The notes beneath the pieces were generated by a model that was not told the origin of the DNA, did not search any database, and saw only the letters and a program-made list of their open reading frames with translations. A stretch of 64,000 nucleotides of DNA, taken from NCBI GenBank assembly GCA_000720845.1, contig JODU01000029.1, positions 7,800 through 71,799 of the forward strand, in the 5' to 3' direction. The translations under genes were made by a program, and so were the position numbers. Shown piece after piece: positions 57,349 through 64,000 of this stretch. This stretch comes from Kitasatospora aureofaciens (GTDB lineage: Bacteria; Actinomycetota; Actinomycetes; Streptomycetales; Streptomycetaceae). The first letter of the stretch is position 1; each line of letters begins with the position of its first letter.

Positions 57349-57723
57349 TCACAACAGACCCTGGCCCGCCCTCTCTTCCAGCCCTCGAGTGGTCGGCCGC
57401 TCGCGTCCCCAGGCGGCCAGCGGCTGGAGTGCGTCGTTGAGGCGCATGCCGTCCTCGGTCAGCGAGTACTCGACGCGGGGCGGCACCTCGTCGTAGGAGA
57501 CGCGGCGCACAACGCCGTCCGCTTCCAGCTCCCGTAGGTGCGAGGCCAGCACCTTCTCGGTGATGCCGGGAAGCAGCCGCCGCAGCTCGCCGAAGCGGCG
57601 GTAGGGGTGCTCGTGGAGCGCCCAGAGGATCAGCACCTTCCACTTGCCGCCGATCACCTCCATCGCGGAGTCGATCCCGCAGACGTGTCCCTCTGGTGTG
57701 CTCGGCCGGTTCAGCGTCGTCAT
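57349..57723 (-). CDS. HxlR-family transcriptional regulator
   Basis: 124 residues from ATG 57723. The pattern GIDSAMEVIGGKWKVLILWA, LHEHPYRRFGELRRLLPGIT, EKVLASHLRELEADGVVRRV and VEYSLTEDGMRLNDALQPLA is typical of HxlR winged-helix proteins. A Cys at position 15 (HVCGID) is the usual redox-sensing site in HypR/YodB relatives. It is divergent from an imine-reductase-like gene; an AAGTGCGTACTT palindrome lies between, so the pair is probably regulated by thiol or electrophile stress. Confidence 0.94.
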   Translation of the reverse strand: MTTLNRPSTPEGHVCGIDSAMEVIGGKWKVLILWALHEHPYRRFGELRRLLPGITEKVLASHLRELEADGVVRRVSYDEVPPRVEYSLTEDGMRLNDALQPLAAWGRERPTTRGLEERAGQGLL

Positions 57724-57773
57724 GCCCCACCCTTCCGACGTGCTCGCTCACCCCGGGGTAACCACCCACTCCG

Positions 57774-57785
57774 AAGTGCGTACTT
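57774..57785. promoter_or_regulatory. HxlR-type operator
   Basis: AAGTGCGTACTT has 10 of 12 symmetrical positions (arms AAGT/ACTT). It lies 51 bp upstream of the HxlR start and 35 bp upstream of the reductase start. GTAC-centred palindromes are common HxlR sites. Confidence 0.55.
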
Positions 57786-57819
57786 GATCATTTCCGTGCC
57801 CGTGACCAGCCTAACCGGC

Positions 57820-58707
57820 ATGGAACACCACACTGTTGAGAAGACTTCCGTCACGCTGCTGGGCCTCGGTGCGATGGGTACCGCGCTGGCCCGTACCTGG
57901 CTTTCCGCCGGCCACCCGCTCACCGTCTGGAACCGCACCCCGGCCCGCGCCACGGCACTCGCCGCCCAGGGGGCACGGGTCGCGGACAGCCCCGCTGAGG
58001 CGGTCGCGGGCGCAGCGAACCCCCTGGTCGTCGTTTGCCTGTTGGACGACGCCTCGGTCGAGGAGGTGCTGGCCGCCACCGATCTGGCCGGCCGGGACCT
58101 GGTCAACCTGACCACCGGCACCCCTGCCCAGGCCCGCGCCCGCGCCGAGTGGGCCCGCGAGCGCGGCGCCCGCTACCTGGACGGCGGGATCATGGCCGTC
58201 CCGCCGATGATCGGCACCCCGGAGGCCGGCGGCTACGTCTTCTACAGCGGCTCGCGGGAGCTGTTCGAACGGCACCAGGAGACCCTCGCCGTCCCGGCCG
58301 GCACCACCTACGTCGGCGAGGACGCGGGCTTCGCGGCTCTGCACGACGTGGCCCTGCTCAGCGCCATGTACGGGATGTTCGCCGGTGCCGCACACGCCTT
58401 CGCCCTGATCCGCAGGGAGGACATCGATCCCGCGGCGCTCGCCCCGCTGCTCGCCGACTGGCTCGTCGCAATGGCCCCGGCAGTTCACCAGACTGCCGGC
58501 CAGCTGCGGAGCGGCGACTACACCAAGGGTGTCGTCTCCAATCTCGCCATGCAGGTGGCCGGCACGCCGACCTTCCTGAGTACCGCCGAGCAGCAGGGTG
58601 TCAGCCCGGAACTGCTCAGCCCCTACTTCGCGCTGATGCGCCGCCGCCTGGCCGAGGGCAGTGGCGAGGAGGACCTGACGGGCGTGATCGACCTGCTGGT
58701 GCACTGA
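57820..58707 (+). CDS. NAD(P)-dependent reductase, imine reductase / beta-hydroxyacid dehydrogenase-like
   Basis: 295 residues from ATG 57820. The N-terminal Rossmann domain begins VTLLGLGAMGTALARTWL, with VWNRTPAR as NADP-preferring turn; LVNLTTGTPAQARARAEWAR and YLDGGIMAVPPMIGTPEAGG follow, as in 6-phosphogluconate dehydrogenase-like enzymes and bacterial imine reductases. The long C-terminal helices (ALHDVALLSAMYGMFAGAAH) match the dimer-forming helical domain of imine reductases. Whether it reduces imines or hydroxyacids cannot be told. It is divergent from an HxlR gene that probably controls it. Confidence 0.88.
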   Translation: MEHHTVEKTSVTLLGLGAMGTALARTWLSAGHPLTVWNRTPARATALAAQGARVADSPAEAVAGAANPLVVVCLLDDASVEEVLAATDLAGRDLVNLTTGTPAQARARAEWARERGARYLDGGIMAVPPMIGTPEAGGYVFYSGSRELFERHQETLAVPAGTTYVGEDAGFAALHDVALLSAMYGMFAGAAHAFALIRREDIDPAALAPLLADWLVAMAPAVHQTAGQLRSGDYTKGVVSNLAMQVAGTPTFLSTAEQQGVSPELLSPYFALMRRRLAEGSGEEDLTGVIDLLVH

Positions 58708-58878
58708 CCAGCCACTCACCGGCCCAGCAGCGACCGTGCTGGTCAGTCCTCAACGAGACTCTGGAGGTTGCGTGTTCGCGTCGCTGTCCAGCTTCCTCCC
58801 TGTGCAGGAAGCAGATGCGGCGGCACCTCGCGCCGGGCGCGGGTCCGGGTGGTGGACCTGTCCAGCGCATGATGACGG

Positions 58879-59487
58879 TCAGGAAGTCCTCGTACCTGCT
58901 GTGCGGCGGGGGCCCGGGCCGGGTTGCCTCGTTGGGGTGGTGAGGGGTGCGAGCGTGGCCAGGAAGTCCTCGAAGGCCTGATCCGCACGCGACACATCCT
59001 CTGTGGCCTCGATGTCCATGATGAGACCACGGATGACCGCGAGTACGAGGGTGCCCAGTTCGGGACGGCCGATGGTTCGCATGCCGTCCTCCAGCGGTTT
59101 CAGCCAGTCTGTGGTGGCCTCACGACGAAAGCCCGGCCACAACTGCTGTTCGGTGTCCTCGCGGAGCCTGCCGAACATGCTGAGATAGGGGCGACCGGCC
59201 GGGCCGGTCATGACCTGCCAGGCTCGTCGCAGCGTACTGACGTAGGACTCGCCGGGCCTTGGGGAGAGCAGTTCGCCGAAGAATTCGCACTGGCGCCGCC
59301 TCGCCCGAACCAGGGTTTCCCGGCGCAACTGGTCCCGGCTCCCGAAGTGGTAGATCAGCATCCGTGACGAGGCACCGGACGCCTTGGCGAACGGCTCGAG
59401 GCGGTCCGGCAGTCCGTGCGCGAGTGCCTCGTCGACGCAGGCGTCCAGGATTCGGTCACGGATCTCAGGCTGTCTGTGCCGTCCCAT
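58879..59487 (-). CDS. TetR-family regulator
   Basis: 202 residues from ATG 59487. The helix-turn-helix is ILDACVDEALAHGLPDRLEP and FAKASGASSRMLIYHFGSRD, with the ligand domain after (VMTGPAGRPYLSMFGRLRED). The last 20 residues (TPTRQPGPGPRRTAGTRTS) look like an unstructured tail, possibly read-through into non-coding DNA. It is divergent from an alpha/beta-hydrolase with 81 bp between, and probably controls it. Confidence 0.9.
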   Translation of the reverse strand: MGRHRQPEIRDRILDACVDEALAHGLPDRLEPFAKASGASSRMLIYHFGSRDQLRRETLVRARRRQCEFFGELLSPRPGESYVSTLRRAWQVMTGPAGRPYLSMFGRLREDTEQQLWPGFRREATTDWLKPLEDGMRTIGRPELGTLVLAVIRGLIMDIEATEDVSRADQAFEDFLATLAPLTTPTRQPGPGPRRTAGTRTS

Positions 59488-59501
59488 GGCGACACGATTT
59501 C

Positions 59502-59519
59502 ACGTAATTCCCAGTACGT
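59502..59519. promoter_or_regulatory. Possible TetR operator
   Basis: ACGTA (59502-59506) and TACGT (59515-59519) form a short inverted repeat with 8 bases between, 15 bp from the TetR start and 50 bp from the hydrolase start. The position is right, but the arms are short. Confidence 0.4.
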
Positions 59520-59568
59520 CTATCGTTGATCGAAGTGGTCGGGACATCCCGGATCAAGGGAGGAAGAC

Positions 59569-60267
59569 ATGCGGGTGGTGTTTGTGCACGGGGCGTGCGT
59601 TCGCGACGGGTCCTGGTGGTGGCACCGGGCCGCCGCGGCCCTGCAGGAGCGCGGCATCAGCAGCGTCGCCGCGGCGTTGCCCAGCTGCGGCGAAGGTGAC
59701 CGGCCGGCCGGAACGCACGGGCCGGGGCTGCCCGAGGACGTCGCCGCGCTGCGCGCAGTCGTGAGCGAGGTGAACGAGCCGACCGTGATCGTGGCGCACA
59801 GCTACGGCGGCATCGTCGCAGCCGAGGCGGCGGTGGGCGCCGAGATGGTGCGTCACCTGGTTCTCGTGTCGAGCTATCTGCCCGAGCCGGGTGAGTCGCT
59901 GTCGACGTTCGCCGCCGATACTCCGCCACCGTTCCTGAGCTTCGACCCCGAGGGCGGCACGTTCGGCGTCCGGCCCGAGCTGTTCGCCGAGACGTTCGTC
60001 CAGGACTGCCCGCCGGACATCGCCCGCCCAGCAGGGGCCCTTCTGGTGCGGCAGACGTTGGCCGTCACCCACCAGCCCGTACGGGCGGCGGCATGGCACG
60101 ACCTGCCCACGACGTACCTGGTGTGCACGGAGGACCGGGGCACCTCGGTGGCGGCGCAACGCGAATTCTCCCGGCGCGCGGACAAAGTGGTGGAGGTGAA
60201 GGCGGGCCACCACCCGTTCCTGTCGCAGCCGCAGACCGTCGCCGACATCATCGGCAGCCTGCTCTGA
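59569..60267 (+). CDS. Alpha/beta-hydrolase (esterase-like)
   Basis: 232 residues from ATG 59569, behind GGGAGGAAG. The fold begins RVVFVHGACVRDGSWWWHRA (oxyanion turn), with the nucleophile elbow VIVAHSYGGIVAAEA (Ser), an acidic residue in VCTEDRGTS and the His in AGHHPFLSQP. The HGAC...WWWH start and AHSYGG elbow are seen in the short hydrolases near salicylate/pyrethroid esterase-like families. It is a probable small-ester hydrolase. It is under control of the divergent TetR gene. Confidence 0.9.
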   Translation: MRVVFVHGACVRDGSWWWHRAAAALQERGISSVAAALPSCGEGDRPAGTHGPGLPEDVAALRAVVSEVNEPTVIVAHSYGGIVAAEAAVGAEMVRHLVLVSSYLPEPGESLSTFAADTPPPFLSFDPEGGTFGVRPELFAETFVQDCPPDIARPAGALLVRQTLAVTHQPVRAAAWHDLPTTYLVCTEDRGTSVAAQREFSRRADKVVEVKAGHHPFLSQPQTVADIIGSLL

Positions 60268-60462
60268 GCAGGCGGCGGTTCTCGATCCCGCGCTGTCCAC
60301 CAAAGCAGAGCACAGTCGTAGGTGAAGTCCGACAGCCGGTTCGCCGCCGACGACGAGTTGTCTCGTTGCGCCGCTGACACCACCGTCGATCATCGTCCGC
60401 GCCTCCGGCATGCGAACAGCTTCAACGGGCAGATGAATGGTCCGCGAAAGGGGGACACAAAC
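60268..60462. other. Intergenic region
   Basis: About 195 bp between two codirectional genes, with no coding frame accepted; a frame from 60322 opens into the next gene, but the ribosome site lies later. Confidence 0.4.
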
Positions 60463-61023
60463 GTGACAACGGAGTCGATCGAGCGGCCCGAGGAATCAAC
60501 CGAAGCGTGCCGCGCGTGCGGAGGGCACAACGGCACCATCCCGGACGAGCCGCCGGAGACGCCCCGCGAGCGGGTCAACCGTCGCTGGAACGAGATCATG
60601 CAGGAGACGCGCGTCGCTCAGACCGGAGTCCAGATCCTGTTCGGCTTCCTGCTCAGTGTCGCGTTCACGCCGCTCTTCCGCGACCTGGGCACCTTCGACC
60701 ACGCCGTCTACGTCACTACCGTCATCTCGGGTGCCACGGCCACCGCGTCCCTGATCGCTCCGGTCTCCATCCACCGGTTCCTGTCAGGACAGCGGATGAA
60801 GGACGAGATGGTGCAGGCTGCGCACCGCCTGATGATGTGCGGCATGCTCCTGATGGCCGTCACCATCAGCTGCACACTGTTTCTGATCCTGCACGTCGTG
60901 GTGCCGGGCCTCATGGCGAAACTGCTCGTCGGTGGCGTGATGGTCTGGTTCGCGCTCTCCTGGTACGCGCTTCCTCTGTGGCTTCGCCGTCGGTCCGCCC
61001 GCCGCACGGGCCGTGAGGGCTGA
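60463..61023 (+). CDS. Four-helix membrane protein (DUF6328-like)
   Basis: 186 residues from GTG 60463, nine bases after AAGGGGG; earlier in-frame starts lack a site. The acidic N-terminus with CRACGGHNG (two Cys) is followed by ERVNRRWNEIMQETRVAQTG and four hydrophobic segments (ILFGFLLSVAFTPLF, TVISGATATASLIAP, MCGMLLMAVTISCTLFLIL, LLVGGVMVWFALSWYALPLW). The order WNEIMQETRVAQTGVQIL is typical of a conserved actinobacterial family of unknown function (DUF6328). It sits alone in the inner membrane. Confidence 0.82.
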   Translation: MTTESIERPEESTEACRACGGHNGTIPDEPPETPRERVNRRWNEIMQETRVAQTGVQILFGFLLSVAFTPLFRDLGTFDHAVYVTTVISGATATASLIAPVSIHRFLSGQRMKDEMVQAAHRLMMCGMLLMAVTISCTLFLILHVVVPGLMAKLLVGGVMVWFALSWYALPLWLRRRSARRTGREG

Positions 61024-61102
61024 AGGGGCCGACCCGCTCACCAGGTCTGTGCCGGTGCTGCTCTCTTCCGCCCGGGGAAGGAAAAGAGGACTCGGCCGAG
61101 GG

Positions 61103-61180
61103 ATGCACGGCCGGGTCCTCGACCTTGGCGGGGTGACCTACTGCGACCGCGCTGCGGCAGCCATCTCCGCGCCGCAGCAC
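61103..61180 (+). pseudogene. Possible STAS-domain fragment
   Basis: From ATG 61103, with GAGGG directly before it, the frame reads MHGRVLDLGGVTYCDRAAAA, which resembles the central strand of anti-sigma-factor antagonist STAS domains (LDLxGVxxCDSxG) with the phosphorylatable Ser lost. The match ends after about 20 residues, so it is a fragment at most. Confidence 0.3.
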
Positions 61181-61232
61181 AGGCCCTCGGTGGGAAAGCG
61201 GGCGGCTCCGGCCCCGCGAGGCCGACCGCCTG

Positions 61233-62165
61233 CTACGGCACCGTGTAGCCGGCGGCGCGGAACAGCTCGTACCACTCGGGCCGGGTCAGCAGGATGTCCG
61301 AACCCAGTGCGGCGGCGGCGACGCGCTCCGGCGTAGTGGTGCCGACCACGACCTGCATCCGCGCGGGATGGCGCGTGATCCAGGCGACGGCAATCGCCTC
61401 GGCCGGCACGCCGTACTTCTCGCTCAGCCGGTCGATCACCGCGTTCAGCTCGGGGTAGCGGGGCGAGCCGAGGAACGGACCGTCGAAGAACCCGGCCTGG
61501 AAGGGCGACCACGCCTGGACGGTGATGTCGTGCAGGCGGCAGTAGTCGACGATTCCGTCGTCGCGCACGACCGACTGATCGAGCCCCTGCATGTTCGCTG
61601 CGATGCCCTGCGCGATCATCGGCGCGTGCGTGATCGAGAGCTGGAGCTGGTTCGCGACGATCGGTTGCGCCACGTACTTGCGCAGCAGATCGAGCTGGCG
61701 CGGCGTTTGGTTGGAGACGCCGAAGGCACGCACTTTGCCCGCCGCCGACAACTCGTCGAAGGCACGGGCCACTTCTTCGGGTTCGACGAGCGCGTCGGGA
61801 CGGTGCAGCAGCAGGATGTCGAGGTACTCCGTGCCCAATGCGTCGAGAGAGCCGTTCACCGACTCCACGATGTGCTCGTAGGAGAAGTCGAAGTACGGGC
61901 CGTCCTTGACGATGCCGGCCTTCGTCTGGATGACGAACTGCTCGCGCTCCGAGGAGCTGAGTTTCAGGGCTTCCGCGAAACGGCGCTCGCAGCCGTGACT
62001 GCCCGAGCCGTAGACGTCGGCGTGGTCGAGGAAGGTAATGCCGGCGTCGCGCGCCGTGTGCACAAGGTTACGCACTGCGTCGTCGTCCATGTCCTGGATG
62101 CGCATCAGGCCGAGGACGACGTTGGGGACGACCATGTCGGTGCCGGGCAAAGTGAAGGTCTTCAT
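61233..62165 (-). CDS. Aldo/keto reductase (YdhF-like)
   Basis: 310 residues from ATG 62165. The AKR motifs are VVLGLMRIQ, ITFLDHADVYG (catalytic Asp and Tyr), QTKAGIV (catalytic Lys), LLLHRPDALVEPEEVARAFD (His) and AFGVSNQTP, and a C-terminal VVVGTTTPER for NADPH binding. The length and AWSPFQAGFFDGP fit the YdhF subfamily. It is the second gene of a two-gene operon; a second, different AKR ends 28 bp upstream. It likely reduces aldehydes or ketones. Confidence 0.93.
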   Translation of the reverse strand: MKTFTLPGTDMVVPNVVLGLMRIQDMDDDAVRNLVHTARDAGITFLDHADVYGSGSHGCERRFAEALKLSSSEREQFVIQTKAGIVKDGPYFDFSYEHIVESVNGSLDALGTEYLDILLLHRPDALVEPEEVARAFDELSAAGKVRAFGVSNQTPRQLDLLRKYVAQPIVANQLQLSITHAPMIAQGIAANMQGLDQSVVRDDGIVDYCRLHDITVQAWSPFQAGFFDGPFLGSPRYPELNAVIDRLSEKYGVPAEAIAVAWITRHPARMQVVVGTTTPERVAAAALGSDILLTRPEWYELFRAAGYTVP

Positions 62166-62193
62166 GCGGCTCTTTCGCTGTGTCTCGGACGGA

Positions 62194-63051
62194 TCAGGCG
62201 GACAGGAGCGCGATCTGCTCGGTTGTGAGTTCGAGGTCGGCCGCGGCAGCGGAGTCACGGATGCTTGCGGGGCGCGAGGCACCGGGGATCGGGATCACCA
62301 CGGGCGCGAGCGCGAGCTGCCACGCGAGCGCGACCTGGTGGACGCTCGTGCCGACCTCATCGGCGACCCGCTGGAACGCACTGTGCCGCGTCGCAAGGTC
62401 CTTGGCGTTCGCGATGCCGCCGAGCGGGCTCCACGGCAGGAACGCGATGCCGAGCTTCGCGCAGTGCTCGAGTTCACCCTGACTGGAGCGGAAGGCGGGC
62501 GAAAACTGGTTCTGCACCGACACCAGCCTGCCGCCGAGCACTTCGCGAGCCTCGTCTATCTGCGTGACGTCGGCGTTCGAAATTCCGGCCATCAGGATGA
62601 CGCCCTCGTCGAGCAGCTCGCGGATGGCCCCGACCGAGTCGGCGTACGGGACGGCAGGGTCGGGGCGGTGGAACTGGTAGAGGCCGATGGCGTCAACACC
62701 GAGCCTGCGGGCGGATTCCCTGGCTGCGCGCTTGAGGTATTCGGGATCTCCGTTGCGCGTCCATGTGCCGTCGCCGGGACGCAGGTGGCCCCCCTTGGTG
62801 GCGACGAGGACGTCGGCGGCACCCGCCCCGTACTCACGCAGTGCGCGGGCGATGAGCTCCTCGTTGTGACCCACCTCGTTCGCGTCGCGGTGGTAGGAGT
62901 CGGCCGTGTCGATGAGGGTGACGCCGGCGTCGAGCGCAGCGTGAACGGTGGCGATCGACCGTTCCGCGTCCGGGCGCCCTTCGATCGACATCGGCATACC
63001 GCCGAGACCGATCGCGGAAACGGTCCGGTCTCCGATGGTGCGCTGCTGCAT
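62194..63051 (-). CDS. Aldo/keto reductase
   Basis: 285 residues from ATG 63051, with AGGAG 7 bases upstream. Motifs are SAIGLGGMPMS, VTLIDTADSYH (Asp, Tyr), LVATKGGH (Lys), LYQFHRPDPAVPYADSVGAI (His) and GISNADVTQIDEAREVLGG, then IPIPGASRPASI for the cofactor. It belongs to a different AKR branch from its downstream neighbour, so the operon pairs two complementary reductases. A regulator is not adjacent; a truncated MarR fragment lies upstream at 63240-63481. Confidence 0.93.
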   Translation of the reverse strand: MQQRTIGDRTVSAIGLGGMPMSIEGRPDAERSIATVHAALDAGVTLIDTADSYHRDANEVGHNEELIARALREYGAGAADVLVATKGGHLRPGDGTWTRNGDPEYLKRAARESARRLGVDAIGLYQFHRPDPAVPYADSVGAIRELLDEGVILMAGISNADVTQIDEAREVLGGRLVSVQNQFSPAFRSSQGELEHCAKLGIAFLPWSPLGGIANAKDLATRHSAFQRVADEVGTSVHQVALAWQLALAPVVIPIPGASRPASIRDSAAAADLELTTEQIALLSA

Positions 63052-63239
63052 GGGTCTCCTCGCCCTGGACGCTCTCGTGAGCGCACGGTGCCGTGCGACT
63101 CCCCGGAGTTCACTGTAGGAATCGCCGATCCAGAAATCCAACAGTTGCGGTTTCTGGGACTCAGAAGCGTGGGATGTCAATGCGAATGCGCCCGAGGGCG
63201 CTCAGAGGAACTGGCGAACGGGCTGTGCGGCTGCCTCGC

Positions 63240-63481
63240 GGGCGCACTGGAACGCGGATCGAATAGAGAGGCGGCGGGCGGCCAGTTACGGCCGTGGTTT
63301 CGAAGCGGTCCTGACCCGTGACGGAAGGACATGGCCGCACAAGGCGTCGCGACAGCAGCACAGTGACCTTCGCGCCCTGTTCTTCGACCGGCTCGATGAC
63401 GAGAACCTGCGCAACCTCACCGACGTCTGGGCACGATTCGCCCCGGACGCGGGTGCGGAGTCGGATGAAGGCTCCTCGTGA
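63240..63481 (+). pseudogene. C-terminal fragment of a MarR-family regulator
   Basis: A continuous plus-strand frame ending at TGA 63479 reads GFEAVLTRDGRTWPHKASRQ, QHSDLRALFFDRLDDENLRN and LTDVWARFAPDAG, the dimerisation end of MarR proteins (wing turn, then VHxxxVRxLFLDxLxxxxL). No start codon or N-terminal helix-turn-helix precedes it; before it lies unrelated sequence. It was probably the regulator of the adjacent aldo/keto reductases before being truncated. Confidence 0.65.
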
Positions 63482-63902
63482 CCGCGACACGGCAACTGAC
63501 GGCGCCGCGCACCAGCCGCACACGCAGGCCCGCGGCCCCGGGCGACGGCATGAGCGGCCCTCCGTGCAATGCGACGGGCGCTGCGTGGACGGCTGCCGGG
63601 CTGAACTCATGGCAAGGATCGGGCGGGACAGGGAATCGTCGGTTGCTGCCTGCCCAATGGTCTTGAACGACCGGATGATGCGCCGGCGTTCACCGGCATG
63701 ACCATCGAGCCGGGCCGTCCTCCGGTGTGGACACGACGCAGTTGACAGACGCCATACGGTGGCGACCCGGGCGCCTCTCCCCCAGGTGCGGTACGCGCCG
63801 GATTGTCGGCACCACGCAGGTATCGGCGATTACCCGCGGTCTCACCGCCGATCCGGAACCCCTGGTCCCACCATGCCGAAAGCATGCGAGCGCCTAGACA
63901 CC
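63482..63902. other. Intergenic region, about 420 bp
   Basis: Between the MarR fragment and the IS end. I see no convincing gene, only mixed short frames; it may consist of further decayed sequence next to the element. Confidence 0.4.
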
Positions 63903-64000
63903 TAGGCGGTTTCGTTTGGATCAGCCGATCGTTGATCCTGGTGTGCCGTTGACCGACGCGCAGTGGGCGCGGATCGAGCCGTTACTCCCAGATCGGACTC
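63903..64000 (+). mobile_element. Left end of an IS5-family-like insertion sequence
   Basis: GGCGGTTTCGTTTGGATCAG (from about 63905) looks like a Streptomyces IS end, and it is followed 38 bases later by the start of a transposase frame. The element runs off the window, so the other end and the target duplication cannot be seen. CCTAGACACCTAGG just before may be related to the target site. Confidence 0.55.
63943..64000 (+). CDS. IS5-family transposase (N-terminal 19 residues, cut by window edge)
   Basis: From GTG 63943 the frame reads MPLTDAQWARIEPLLPDRT to the end of the window, the standard start of IS5/DUF4096-type DDE transposases (LTDxQWxxIxPLLP). The remainder lies outside. Confidence 0.85.
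   Translation, partial: MPLTDAQWARIEPLLPDRT

Noticed and set aside
58870..58975. AGGAAGTCCTCG occurring twice about 80 bp apart near the TetR 3' end
   Set aside because: Flanking bases do not match and the second copy is normal coding sequence (EDFLA); probably chance or a very small duplication.
1..64000. tRNA genes, rRNA, CRISPR arrays and riboswitches
   Set aside because: None was recognised on either strand; no regularly spaced repeats and no tRNA-like cloverleaf sequence noticed by eye.

Overview
The window reads as Streptomyces (or a close actinomycete) DNA: very high GC with G/C-rich third codon positions, many GTG and some TTG starts, and a typical set of TetR, LysR, HxlR, Rrf2 and SpoIIE-type PP2C regulators. 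I see no ribosomal, central-metabolism or tRNA genes. The mix of one-gene regulator/oxidoreductase pairs, several decaying gene fragments and an insertion-sequence end on the right edge suggests an accessory or chromosome-arm region.

Layout. (1) 1-3.1 kb: a TetX-like FAD monooxygenase (cut by the window edge) divergent from a classical tetracycline-type TetR with two tetO-like operators between them, then a TIGR00027-type methyltransferase and a streptothricin-acetyltransferase-like GNAT. (2) 3.2-4.9 kb: a LysR regulator divergent from a small protein and a truncated SDR, closed by a strong hairpin. (3) 5.0-13.9 kb: a candidate conflict or defence locus. A degenerate Nudix-like protein is divergent from a tight three-gene operon: caspase-like peptidase + STAND NTPase + beta-propeller (1505 aa); an LCAT/PGAP1-like hydrolase whose nucleophile serine is alanine; and a pentapeptide-repeat membrane protein. 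(4) 14.1-19.5 kb: a compact four-gene cluster that looks like an undescribed terpenoid-plus-acyl pathway: class I terpene synthase, class II (Rv3377c-like) diterpene cyclase, a WS/DGAT acyltransferase fused to an acyl carrier protein, and a FabH-type ketosynthase. (5) 19.8-26.4 kb: a TSUP permease, a DUF2461 protein, XRE and LysR regulators each next to an SDR, and a signal peptidase homologue. (6) 26.8-33.2 kb: two SpoIIE-type PP2C phosphatases, a small secreted protein, and an amidohydrolase with an Rrf2 regulator that share a near-identical 26-bp operator.

(7) 33.4-46.2 kb: a series of regulator/enzyme pairs (TetR/epoxide hydrolase-like, TetR/SDR, HxlR/thioesterase, TetR/NmrA), an MFS exporter, an MDR oxidoreductase overlapping an alpha/beta hydrolase, lipoamide dehydrogenase and a HAD phosphatase. 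(8) 46.3-54.7 kb: two tandem Ser/Thr kinases with extracytoplasmic propeller domains, a winged-helix protein, an anti-sigma-type ATPase and a GAF-ANTAR regulator. (9) 55.0-64.0 kb: a membrane protein/TetR pair with repeated operators, an aminoglycoside/lincosamide nucleotidyltransferase homologue, HxlR/imine-reductase-like and TetR/hydrolase pairs, two aldo/keto reductases, several gene fragments, and the left end of an IS5-like element.

The recurring theme is local one-regulator/one-enzyme detoxification modules, in which divergent intergenic regions often carry palindromic operators. Two larger multigene systems (3 and 4) stand out as most likely to hold undescribed biology. All functional calls are from reading the sequence and remembered family motifs; no database search was run.
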